Shown here one piece after another: positions 7,172-14,380 of a stretch of DNA of 26,639 bases. The position numbers and the translations under genes were made by a program. Under the pieces are notes generated by a model that did no database searches, had not been told where the DNA came from, and worked only from the letters and a program-made list of their open reading frames with translations. Numbering within the stretch: the first letter of the stretch is position 1; each line of letters begins with the position of its first letter. This DNA is from a virus. The stretch lies in IMG/VR virus record IMGVR_UViG_3300043399_000921, positions 1 through 26,639 of that record; one strand, 5' to 3'.

Positions 7172-8506
7172 TTAGAGTTGTCCTGCACAAACAGCTCTGC
7201 TGTTAATGCGATCATAATAATATCTTCCTGAGTTTGGATCAAAGTGTCTAAAGTATCTAACACTTGTGTTAGCAGGAGCATTTGGTGGATCAAATACATA
7301 CTGACAATTATCAAGAGCAGTCATGTATTCGTAGTTTGCTTGTCCCTCATATATTCTTTCACTGTAGTAAGATGATGGGTTTGGACATACTACTACCGGA
7401 GGAGCAATTGGACGAGGAGGAAGTGGCATTGGAATAGGTTGTGGAACTAACACAACTGAATCTGATGGAACACTTGATTGAATTCTGCCAATGATGTTAG
7501 CAAGTTTATCGCAATTTTGACGGATTAAACCAATTGTTAACTTGCGTCCTGCCTTTAGTGAATTACTTAAGCTTCTTGCATTTGAAATTGCATCGTTGAT
7601 AAGAGTTGGGTCAACAGACATTGCAATTCTTGTTGGTCCGCCATGAATGTTTACATTCTTCATGCTTTCTAATTCGCTAATCAAACTATTAAGTTCGCTC
7701 TTCCAAGAAGAAACTTCACTCGAAGTAGCTTTATGATTAGTTCCTCTGTTTAACATATTTCCACAAACGCTGCTACGTATAATTTCTGCATTAAGAGCGC
7801 GATCACGCACATAGCTGCCGCCTGGATATGGGAGAACTGCAATTGGTTGATAATAAGTGCCGTCACTTACTGGAAGTCCAGGAACACCTGTTTGACGAAC
7901 ACCAATTGTACCACTAGCACCAACTGAAATCTGACCTGAGCTACCTGGGCTTGGATTTACAACTACTGTAGTTGTGTTGCCATTATATATTGTAGTAACA
8001 CTAACTGGTTTGCCCGGTTTGCCAGCAGTTACAACTGGTTGAGGAGCTTGTACAATTACTTTCTTTTTCTTGTTGTTACTGCTACCGCCGTTGTGTACAC
8101 GCAAATCGTTAGCAACAAGAGCATGTGTTTCATCAACAGTAATATCAAATACTTTAAACTTTCCGCCGCGGACACGACGAACTTGAATTTCTTGGCGATC
8201 ACCAGCAAAGTTCATAACTTGCTTTGTATCATATCCAGCAGACCAATTCGCTCCAGGGGTAAAGAACAACTGATCTTTTGCAACAATAGTTACTTTGCCG
8301 TTAGCATGTATTTCAATGCAATCCCTGTGCAATGTAGAGAATGTGTTAACAACCTTACGTGGCTCAAGTTCGCTATTCTCAATAGCTGGATTGAAGCTCA
8401 TTACCCAGTCGCCTTGCTTAACTTCCTCGATTGGCTTCCACTTGCCGTCTGCCATTAATACTGGTGTGCCTTCTGCGAAGCCTACCACTTGTGCGTTGTG
8501 TAACAT
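7172..8506 (-). CDS. Hint-domain protein A (N-terminal catalytic positions altered)
   Basis: A 444-residue protein. Residues 9-139 form a Hedgehog/intein (Hint) domain: GFAEGTPVLMADGKWKPIEE (9-28), QGDWVMSFNP (31-40), then VFDITVDETHALVANDLRVHN (119-139 region) with the penultimate His and terminal Asn of the intein C-terminal motif. Position 1 of the domain is Gly 9 where inteins have Cys or Ser, and the block B TxxH-like position reads AKDQ, with Gln for His. The rest is a Lys-rich linker, a Val/Thr/Gly-rich stretch, a helical region (about 255-340) and a Pro-rich then Tyr-rich C-terminus with several Cys. A GGGG ribosome binding site precedes the ATG. It could cleave itself after Asn 139; it probably cannot splice. 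Confidence 0.8.
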   Translation of the reverse strand: MLHNAQVVGFAEGTPVLMADGKWKPIEEVKQGDWVMSFNPAIENSELEPRKVVNTFSTLHRDCIEIHANGKVTIVAKDQLFFTPGANWSAGYDTKQVMNFAGDRQEIQVRRVRGGKFKVFDITVDETHALVANDLRVHNGGSSNNKKKKVIVQAPQPVVTAGKPGKPVSVTTIYNGNTTTVVVNPSPGSSGQISVGASGTIGVRQTGVPGLPVSDGTYYQPIAVLPYPGGSYVRDRALNAEIIRSSVCGNMLNRGTNHKATSSEVSSWKSELNSLISELESMKNVNIHGGPTRIAMSVDPTLINDAISNARSLSNSLKAGRKLTIGLIRQNCDKLANIIGRIQSSVPSDSVVLVPQPIPMPLPPRPIAPPVVVCPNPSSYYSERIYEGQANYEYMTALDNCQYVFDPPNAPANTSVRYFRHFDPNSGRYYYDRINSRAVCAGQL

Positions 8507-8516
8507 TTGTTTCCCC

Positions 8517-8687
8517 TTACTTCATTTTTAATACCATACTTAGACCACCTTGGCCTACTATGGGTTTGTGTACTCTCAAATCTTGAGCCTTTACAGTATG
8601 CGGATTAACTTTAGCACCGCTTGTGCCATTAGCTTTTCCGCCCCCTGAACTAGGCTTACGTTTAATATTTATAATTTCTATGCCCAT
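8517..8687 (-). CDS. 56-residue ORF resembling a Hint C-terminal segment
   Basis: A short ORF between the two Hint genes. Its ATG overlaps the upstream stop as TAATG, and its stop is followed by the ribosome binding site of the next gene, so the packing supports translation. Residues 30-41 read HTVKAQDLRVHK, closely matching HALVANDLRVHN and HSLVANGIRVHN at the ends of the neighbouring Hint domains, but with Lys in place of the terminal Asn. Before this is a Gly/Ser/Lys-rich stretch; after it is PIVGQGGLSMVLKMK. It looks like a remnant or a derived free C-terminal Hint piece. Function unknown. Confidence 0.6.
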   Translation of the reverse strand: MGIEIINIKRKPSSGGGKANGTSGAKVNPHTVKAQDLRVHKPIVGQGGLSMVLKMK

Positions 8688-10012
8688 TATAGCTTTCCAG
8701 TATTCTTATCGCCTTTAGGATTGCTACCAGAAACTCCGCCAGAGTAGCTGCCGCCGCCAATGCTACCGCTGTTTCTTCCTGCTGCACTTCCTGATGCATC
8801 TTTTAGGCCGCCGCCAGTAGATTTATTTCCGCTACCACCTGTGCTTCTTGTGCTTGATCCTGCGCTGCCTGTCTTAGAAGATGACTTTGATGGACCAGCT
8901 GGCCCACTGCTATTATTCTTGCCGCCGCCGCCGCGACCTTTATCACTGCCAAAATCATTTCTAGCGCCACCTTCACGGCTTGGTTGATTTGGATTTGTGT
9001 TTTTATATTTACCGTCTTGTGCTCTAGAAGCTGTAAACTTCTTCTTTTTAGCCTTAGTTTTAGTTGCGTCTTTTTCTTTTGAATCTACTGTGTACAAGGA
9101 CAATGTTCTGTTTACTTTTAAAACACTTGCGCCAATTAATTCAATTAATGAGGCTGCAACAGTTTTTCCTGCTGCACTAACAACTGTTTCTTCAAATGGT
9201 TTTCTAAGTGATATAGCAAAGGAATTAATATCTGCCATTGAACCAAGTACGTCACCTTTATCGTAACTTGAAATAGAAGAATAATTAATCGCAGTAATTA
9301 CCTGCTGTGTATAATTGTAGATGCTATCGATACTTGTTTGTATTGTTAACTTAATTTGTGTCAATTGTAACGGAGTAGATTCATCAACGATTTCCTTTAA
9401 GAAATCCATCATTGTATCAATACTTTCAACAGTATTAACTGCTGTTACAATATAATCAACTTTTGGTTCTGGTTTGTAGTTTTTAATAACTTTCTTTTTC
9501 TTTGACGCACCTAAATTATATGTTTGATTATCATCGTAATCATCTGTCGTTACTTTTTTAGTAGCACCAGCTTTTTTCTTTGCTTTTTTATTGTGTACTC
9601 TAATACCATTAGCAACCAAGCTGTGGTTATCTTCTACAACAATGTCGAATACTTGATGCTTACCTCTAGTAATTTGTTTGACTTCAAAAGCTAAAACGTT
9701 GCCTTCTTCATCAATTAATTCGTTAGTGTCTACAGCTTCTTCCCACTCTGATTTAGAGTTAATGAAAAGCTGACCAAGGGCTACAACTAATTCAACATCT
9801 GAATCTTTAACGTTTACTTTTAGTAAGTTTCTATCAACGTGCATAAAAGTGTTTAATACTTTCTTTGGTTCTAACTTTCCAAAAGCATCAAACTGGTCAA
9901 AACTTAAAACAACGTCACCTGATTGAATATTTTCAATTGCCTTTTCTTTTCCGTCGGCCATTAACACTTTAGTACCAACACCAAACCCCATTATTTGCGA
10001 GTTAATTTTCAT
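8687..10012 (-). CDS. Hint-domain protein B with Gly/Ser-rich tail
   Basis: A 441-residue paralogue of Hint protein A. The domain runs from about residue 9 to 141: GFGVGTKVLMADGKEKAIEN, SGDVVLSFD, LEPKKVLNTF (shared with A as LEPRKVVNTF), and VFDIVVEDNHSLVANGIRVHN at the end. As in A, position 1 is Gly and the block B region reads VALGQLF, with Gln where His is expected, while the C-terminal His-Asn is kept. The next residue is Lys, not Cys, Ser or Thr. A Lys-rich linker, a helical core (about 185-320) and a roughly 100-residue Gly/Ser/Lys tail follow. The ribosome binding site AAGGAAAA fits the ATG. Probably a virion or scaffold-associated protein with self-cleavage potential. Confidence 0.8.
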   Translation of the reverse strand: MKINSQIMGFGVGTKVLMADGKEKAIENIQSGDVVLSFDQFDAFGKLEPKKVLNTFMHVDRNLLKVNVKDSDVELVVALGQLFINSKSEWEEAVDTNELIDEEGNVLAFEVKQITRGKHQVFDIVVEDNHSLVANGIRVHNKKAKKKAGATKKVTTDDYDDNQTYNLGASKKKKVIKNYKPEPKVDYIVTAVNTVESIDTMMDFLKEIVDESTPLQLTQIKLTIQTSIDSIYNYTQQVITAINYSSISSYDKGDVLGSMADINSFAISLRKPFEETVVSAAGKTVAASLIELIGASVLKVNRTLSLYTVDSKEKDATKTKAKKKKFTASRAQDGKYKNTNPNQPSREGGARNDFGSDKGRGGGGKNNSSGPAGPSKSSSKTGSAGSSTRSTGGSGNKSTGGGLKDASGSAAGRNSGSIGGGSYSGGVSGSNPKGDKNTGKL

Positions 10013-10015
10013 TGA

Positions 10016-10582
10016 TTATTTTCCTTTGCGACCGCTAATTGGGCTAGTTGTTCCCTGTGGTAGATCGTTGGTTGACTGAGATTTTGATGCATTTCCACCA
10101 GCAATCTTAAATGCAGGTTTACGTTTCTGATCTTTTAAGAACTTTTGTGTAAACTTATCCCCTGCTGGAAGATTTTTTTCACTTTTTGGATATGGAGCAG
10201 TTAGTTGTACTTCATATTCTTCTTCTGCTTCTTCAGCTTTTGCTTCCATTTCAGCTACATTTGGATCATCACTGTTGAATACTTTTATGTATTCTGGGTT
10301 TACAGTGCAGTATTCTGACATTCTAGCAATAATTTCTTGGGGTGTTGCAGGATAATCTAATGTCATATCCATGATACTAACTTCAATTTCTTTTAAGTTA
10401 GCAAAATCTACTGGATGCTTTTGGATTGGTGTTACTTTTGGCTTATTAATGCTCTGTAAGCCCCACTTTTCCATAGCTGATTCAAGTCTATCAACTTGCT
10501 CATCGCTTAAAGTACCTGCTACTTTAATGCGGAAATTGTATTGTTTGGTTGACTCTGTTAAAAACTCAGTAAAGCTTTTCAT
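10016..10582 (-). CDS. Putative internal head protein with capsid-targeting leader
   Basis: A 188-residue protein starting MKSFTEFLTESTK, one of the best matches in this window to the T4 leader MKTYQEFIAEA, with a predicted gp21-type cut after LTE. The next part is an alpha/beta domain (YNFRIKVAGTLSDEQVDRLESAMEKWG and a VSIMDMTLDYPATPQEI segment). I recall similar proteins in other phages as structural proteins of unknown role. An acidic helix (about 108-125) and a basic, disordered tail ending SGRKGK follow. It is the first gene after the CTAAATA box at 10607-10613 and probably heads the operon running left through the Hint genes. Confidence 0.65.
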   Translation of the reverse strand: MKSFTEFLTESTKQYNFRIKVAGTLSDEQVDRLESAMEKWGLQSINKPKVTPIQKHPVDFANLKEIEVSIMDMTLDYPATPQEIIARMSEYCTVNPEYIKVFNSDDPNVAEMEAKAEEAEEEYEVQLTAPYPKSEKNLPAGDKFTQKFLKDQKRKPAFKIAGGNASKSQSTNDLPQGTTSPISGRKGK

Positions 10583-10606
10583 TGCTAAAAATACCTCTCG
10601 ATTACG

Positions 10607-10613
10607 TATTTAG
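10607..10613 (-). promoter_or_regulatory. Late promoter box CTAAATA
   Basis: CTAAATA on the minus strand, 24 bases before the ATG at 10582 and just past the stop of the acyltransferase gene. A GAGAGG stretch between them could serve as the ribosome binding site. Spacing matches the other late boxes of this window, so it probably drives the head-protein and Hint operon. Confidence 0.6.
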
Positions 10614-10622
10614 CAATTTTTA

Positions 10623-11108
10623 CTATATGATGCTTTGATTAAATCTTGTTTTTCCGTTAGGGTAATTACGTTTATAGCGTATAATTTTACCTTTATGGCC
10701 TAGTTTAGATAGATGTTCTTCTAGCTTTGTTGTTACGGCTCTGCCATGCCCCCAAGGACTAAGTGCATCAATTATCCAAATACTGTCGCCTGAATTCCAA
10801 TCTTGAAAAGGAATATTTTTACTATTAGTTAACCATGTTCTTTCTGCATTTTTATCTAACATAGCATACGTTATAAAAGCTTTTAGCTCATTGTTTTCGT
10901 ATATATCAATATATTGCTTTAGTAGTATTGGATAAACAAAAAAGTTTTCAATCATATCAATTCCATAATGATTGTAATTGTTTCTACAAACTGGCAATAT
11001 TGTGACAACATCGTTTAGTAACGTTGATTGCTCGTTATCTAGTTTGTATTTTTTTGTTAAAGTGCTAACAAACCTTAATTGATTTGTTTTACTACTTGTA
11101 ACTAACAT
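10623..11108 (-). CDS. HlyC-like toxin-activating lysine acyltransferase homologue
   Basis: A 161-residue protein resembling the HlyC/RtxC family, which moves fatty acyl groups from acyl carrier protein to internal lysines of RTX toxins. It shows the family pattern: NHYGIDMIENFFVYPILLKQY, an ENNELKAFITYAML strand segment, then DWNSGDSIWIIDALSPWGHG. His 47 and Asp 114 fall where the HlyC catalytic His 23 and Asp 92 would, with nearly the same spacing (67 versus 69 residues). Start is ATG 11108, overlapping the upstream stop as TGATG, with AAAGG before it. It is last in the operon of tail/packaging genes. No RTX nonapeptide-repeat protein is in the window, so the substrate is unknown and may be a phage structural protein. 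Confidence 0.75.
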   Translation of the reverse strand: MLVTSSKTNQLRFVSTLTKKYKLDNEQSTLLNDVVTILPVCRNNYNHYGIDMIENFFVYPILLKQYIDIYENNELKAFITYAMLDKNAERTWLTNSKNIPFQDWNSGDSIWIIDALSPWGHGRAVTTKLEEHLSKLGHKGKIIRYKRNYPNGKTRFNQSII

Positions 11109-11563
11109 CAATTACCTTTGATAATTTTTAATAGCTCGTTTCTATCTAGAACTCTGCCTGTGCCTTCAACTTCACCTGCTTCTTCATTATTACCAGTATC
11201 TTGTGCGATTTGATGATCTAGTCGTCTCTTTTTAAGTTCAAGATCAAGAAGCTTTAGTTTCTTATCAATCTTACTTGCTTTAGCAGTTAATGCATGACCC
11301 ATAAGCTTTGTTGCTGCTTCAAAAATAGGGGCAGCGGCTCTTGCATCAACATTCATACCTAAATCCATTAAATCTTTAAATGTTCCCATTGCTTGTTCTG
11401 CAAGGTCATCCATTTCCTTATCGCTAGAAGTTAGATCAACGATACTTTTCATTTTATCGTCAATATCTTCTACTTCTTTCAATGTCTCAATTATTTCAGA
11501 TTGAGTTAATTCTTCGGAATCTGCTGAAGGTAAGTTAAAAAAGTTTTCTAAATTTTTAGTCAT
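11108..11563 (-). CDS. Possible small terminase subunit (gp16-like)
   Basis: A 151-residue, mostly helical protein. It has an acidic N-terminal part, then FKDLMDLGMNVDARAAAPIF and LMGHALTAKASKIDKKLK helices and a Lys-rich coiled stretch. This order (a helix pair holding a DLG.NV.AR..A.IFE pattern, then K-rich coiled coil) resembles gp16 small terminases of T4-like phages, which bind DNA and stimulate gp17. The gene lies in an operon with gp4, not beside gene 17 as in T4, so gene order gives limited help. It could also be another helical packaging or scaffold protein. It overlaps the acyltransferase gene by one base. Confidence 0.5.
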   Translation of the reverse strand: MTKNLENFFNLPSADSEELTQSEIIETLKEVEDIDDKMKSIVDLTSSDKEMDDLAEQAMGTFKDLMDLGMNVDARAAAPIFEAATKLMGHALTAKASKIDKKLKLLDLELKKRRLDHQIAQDTGNNEEAGEVEGTGRVLDRNELLKIIKGN

Positions 11564-11571
11564 GCAATTAC

Positions 11572-12027
11572 TTAGCGACGTTTAGTAGAACCTTTGGTAT
11601 TTTTAAATATATCTGATTCTGAAATTACTTTAAAAGTAACACCTGCACGTTTAGCCCAAGCATTTGCTGCTTGCCACTTAGCCATATTAACTGCAACTGC
11701 TGCAACATTTTGTTTATTTTTGCCTGCAGATTCTAGTGTAGTTTGACTGCTAGGTTTAATTTCAACTAACTCAGTTCTTTGGTTACCATCTTTGTCTTGA
11801 TAAACAACTAAAAAATCAGGAACATAAATGCTTTGTTTTCCTGTTAACGGATTACGATATGGTATCTTTATTGCTTCACTTGCCCAATTAATAATGTTGG
11901 GGTGATTATCACAAAATTGCATAAATGCAAATTCCCAACTTGATCTATATGTTGGTGTTTTTGTTCCAACATATTTTTCAGGATTTTTTACAGTAAACTT
12001 ACCCTGTAACCACTTCTTGTTAGCCAT
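11572..12027 (-). CDS. 4: Head completion nuclease-like protein gp4
   Basis: A 151-residue protein closely following T4 gp4 (also called gp50/65): KKWLQGKF, then YRSSWEFAFMQFCDNHPNI, INWASEAIKIPY, and a YVPDFLVVY...ELVEIKP nuclease-like core. Glu 32, Asp 71 and Glu 89-x-Lys 91 fit the TnsA/PD-(D/E)XK arrangement. In T4 this protein is added to filled heads before tail joining. The stop is followed by an 8-base gap to the gp16-like start, and the start abuts the stop of the previous gene (TAAATG). The match is strong over the whole length. Confidence 0.9.
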   Translation of the reverse strand: MANKKWLQGKFTVKNPEKYVGTKTPTYRSSWEFAFMQFCDNHPNIINWASEAIKIPYRNPLTGKQSIYVPDFLVVYQDKDGNQRTELVEIKPSSQTTLESAGKNKQNVAAVAVNMAKWQAANAWAKRAGVTFKVISESDIFKNTKGSTKRR

Positions 12028-12390
12028 TTATTTTCCAATGTTTCTGGCAATATTTGGATTTGCTTGTGGCAATACACTGTATCCTAGTTTACTTGTTGGA
12101 CGTCTGTCACTGTTTAATAAAGAAAGCAATGCTGCTTTAAAGCTATCGTTGTCATTAAAACGCTTAAACTCTTCAATAAACCCAATTGGGTCAACACCTT
12201 GATTTTGGGCAATAGTCATTACACTTGCAGTTAAAGCTTCTGCGGCAGTTCTATTACCACTTGTTTTCTTTAGAAAGAAAGTTAACACTGCATCATATTG
12301 TTGGCCAGTTACGGGCAAATTTGTACGATAATAACTAGAAAAATATGCATTAGTATTATAATCATCATTAGTTTTTGGTAAATTAGACAT
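12028..12390 (-). CDS. Small protein between gp4 and tube-fold gene, unknown
   Basis: A 120-residue ORF with an Asn/Tyr-rich start (NDDYNTNAYFSSYYRTNLPV), a helical middle containing YDAVLTFFLKKTSGNRTAAEALTASV, and a C-terminus with LGYSVLPQANPN. I do not recognise it. The start overlaps the previous gene by 8 bp and the stop abuts gp4, so it is part of one operon of tail and head-completion genes. A structural or assembly role in the tail or neck is likely from position only. Confidence 0.6.
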   Translation of the reverse strand: MSNLPKTNDDYNTNAYFSSYYRTNLPVTGQQYDAVLTFFLKKTSGNRTAAEALTASVMTIAQNQGVDPIGFIEEFKRFNDNDSFKAALLSLLNSDRRPTSKLGYSVLPQANPNIARNIGK

Positions 12391-13633
12391 ATGGCGGTAA
12401 CCTTGTTCTACTATCGGTTGTTGGTAGTGGCGGGTAAGATTGTAAGAACTTTTGACGTTCTGATGAAGTTAGTCCGTCTGGGATAATTGCATTTACAATT
12501 AGAGAAGATAAATTGCCTGTTGCTGTTGTTTGCAAACCATTTGAACTTGGTGCATTAGAATTAATTTGTAATCCATTACTAACAACTGCACCTACACTAG
12601 CAATTCTTCCTTGACTATCAAATCTATTGCGCCCGTTTAAATCAACTAAACTGGAAACATTTTTTAATTCTGTTGCAGTTGGAAAGCTAAAGCGTCGAGA
12701 TGATTGAATACTATTTGCTGCTACTGCTTTGACTGCATTAATTTGTTCAGGACTAATACGAACCGGCAATGTTTTAATTTCATTTTGATAAGGTTGAAAA
12801 GTTTTTTGTGTTGATGTTTTTGATATTGCTTTTTCAATCTTATCTATAACACCTTCAGAAACATTTGCTTGGAATTCTCCGAGGGTACTAAATTTATTAT
12901 CATAATATGGGCTGTCCGGTCCAAACCCTGGAATTTCCTCTGTGCTGCCTTCATAATACAACACAGTTTCGTAATCTAAACGAAGCTGTGTTTCCATTGT
13001 TCTTGTGCCTTCAGAATAATCATAACGATCAAAATCAAAACTTGTAATAAGAGGATTAATCAAACTATATTTTGTATATTTGTGATTTCCCATGCTGTAA
13101 ATGTCTACGCTTTTGATAAACTTTACAGTTTGATTGTTATCTAACCCATAACGATTAAATGGTCTATTTTCTAAGTAAGTATCGTCGAGTCCCCATGCTT
13201 CTGGGGTTATGCCAGCATCAGCAAAGTAATAAGTGTTATATGCTAACCACATATCACGTATTATATTTTTTGCATCATCATGGAATGTTAATGACACTGT
13301 TTCATATTTTATTTTTTTAGGAATAACTTCTTTTTTGTTATACTTGTTTAATTCGTCATAATCAATGTTAAATTTAGGAAGATCAGCACTCTTACATAAT
13401 ACACTAATTGTTTTGCTTCTATCTCCGTTTTGACTTTGCCCTGGTTGATTAAAAACAATTCTTACATGGAATAAAAATCCAAACTTAGGAGCCATAGCAT
13501 AGCCAGGCTCTGATAGAAATGTTTTAGCAGCGTGTGTATAATCTCTTAAATTAAAGATATCTGCGTTGCCGCCGTTTGGATTACGGAGGTTGTTGGGACG
13601 AAGTTTTGGTACTGGGATTGGGTTTTTAGCCAA
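12383..13633 (-). CDS. Tail tube-fold structural protein (gp19/gp54-like)
   Basis: A 416-residue protein. The first 60-230 residues read like a contractile-tail tube domain: KFGFLFHVRIVF, a KSADLPKFNIDYDELN strand region, VSLTFHDDAKNIIRDMW, then SYD-type beta segments ending TMETQLRLDYETVLYY. Compare the smaller gp19 gene next door. T4 has extra tube-like proteins at the baseplate (gp48, gp54), and this may be one of those. About 170 residues of low-complexity Asn/Ser-rich sequence follow. The start is TTG 13633: AGGA lies ten bases upstream, a late promoter box is 25 bases upstream, and no ATG is near. Exact role within the tail is uncertain. Confidence 0.65.
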   Translation of the reverse strand: MAKNPIPVPKLRPNNLRNPNGGNADIFNLRDYTHAAKTFLSEPGYAMAPKFGFLFHVRIVFNQPGQSQNGDRSKTISVLCKSADLPKFNIDYDELNKYNKKEVIPKKIKYETVSLTFHDDAKNIIRDMWLAYNTYYFADAGITPEAWGLDDTYLENRPFNRYGLDNNQTVKFIKSVDIYSMGNHKYTKYSLINPLITSFDFDRYDYSEGTRTMETQLRLDYETVLYYEGSTEEIPGFGPDSPYYDNKFSTLGEFQANVSEGVIDKIEKAISKTSTQKTFQPYQNEIKTLPVRISPEQINAVKAVAANSIQSSRRFSFPTATELKNVSSLVDLNGRNRFDSQGRIASVGAVVSNGLQINSNAPSSNGLQTTATGNLSSLIVNAIIPDGLTSSERQKFLQSYPPLPTTDSRTRLPPYV

Positions 13634-13657
13634 TTCGTATTCCTAAAGTTACTAATA

Positions 13658-13665
13658 TATTTATA
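13658..13665 (-). promoter_or_regulatory. Late promoter TATAAATA
   Basis: A perfect match to the T4 late consensus on the minus strand, 24 bases before the TTG start at 13633. It lies between the terminator after gp19 and the tube-fold gene, so the two operons are cleanly separated. Confidence 0.75.
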
Positions 13666-13671
13666 GCCAAC

Positions 13672-13704
13672 AAAAAAGCCCAGCTTTTGAAACTGGGCTT
13701 TCTT
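13672..13704 (-). terminator. Intrinsic terminator after gp19
   Basis: On the minus strand AAAGCCCAG and CTGGGCTTT form a 9-bp stem around a 9-base loop, followed by a run of T (CTGGGCTTTTTTG). It starts about 17 bases past the gp19 stop and ends just before the next late promoter. Confidence 0.85.
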
Positions 13705-13720
13705 TGGAGATCTAATTTTA

Positions 13721-14338
13721 TTAGCCTGTAGCAGTAAAGCCTTGTACACGGTCGATAGCTGCACCAACACCAGAACCTTGTGGAGTCTGTAGTGCGTTAT
13801 CATACTTAATGTCCATAGTAATTTCTACTGCACCGCTATCACTATAGTTAAGTTCGCTATAGTTTACGCTGTTTAAGTAGCAACCATATAGTTCCCAAGT
13901 TTCAAGTACAAGTGGAGTATCTGCACCGTTACCACCATCAAGCATTTCAATTTTAGTAGTAAACTTGTAAACGATACCAGCTTGTGCTGATGACTGCTCG
14001 AAGAAATCGAATTGACGCTGTAGTTGCTCACCAATCATGCGAGAAACAGTACCAAGTGCATCATCACGTATAACAATGCTAATGTCGTTCCAGCTTGGTT
14101 TACCAGCAAGTTTGATCTTGCTGTTGTAAACATCTAGTACAACTTCTTCAAACTGTACTGTTGGACGAGCAGCACTTACAACTTGCTTTGTAAGTTCTGT
14201 TCTTTCAGCGGTTACACCAAAGTTTTCAAATATTACTCTAAAGCGATACTTGAGCTTTGGCATTAGCAGACCTTGGCTCTGTGCGCTTTGATCGCTAGCC
14301 AATGGAACTGTAAATCTTGTTAAGCTTGCTACGGCCAT
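13721..14338 (-). CDS. 19: Tail tube protein gp19
   Basis: A 205-residue protein that polymerises into the inner tail tube of contractile tails. Its pattern matches T4-like gp19: LPKLKYRFRV near residue 28, LTKQVVSAARPTVQFEEVVLDVYNS region, the GKPSWNDISIVIRDDALG motif, and a C-terminal half ending in SELNYSDSGAVEITMDIKYDNA. It has a strong ribosome binding site (GGAGATAAC), its own late promoter, and an intrinsic terminator, so it can be made in large amounts independently of the sheath. Start ATG 14338. The length is close to the usual for the family (T4 gp19 about 163, marine relatives near 200). Confidence 0.92.
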   Translation of the reverse strand: MAVASLTRFTVPLASDQSAQSQGLLMPKLKYRFRVIFENFGVTAERTELTKQVVSAARPTVQFEEVVLDVYNSKIKLAGKPSWNDISIVIRDDALGTVSRMIGEQLQRQFDFFEQSSAQAGIVYKFTTKIEMLDGGNGADTPLVLETWELYGCYLNSVNYSELNYSDSGAVEITMDIKYDNALQTPQGSGVGAAIDRVQGFTATG

Positions 14339-14359
14339 TGTTATCTCCTATTACCTAAA

Positions 14360-14367
14360 TATTTATA
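14360..14367 (-). promoter_or_regulatory. Late promoter TATAAATA
   Basis: A perfect consensus match on the minus strand, 21 bases before the gp19 start and within the short gap after the sheath stop codon. Confidence 0.75.
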
Positions 14368-14380
14368 CATTTAATTTGCC

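Noticed and set aside
8039-8531. Plus-strand open frames opposite Hint protein A
   Set aside because: They lie opposite a well-supported domain-bearing gene and have no start signals.
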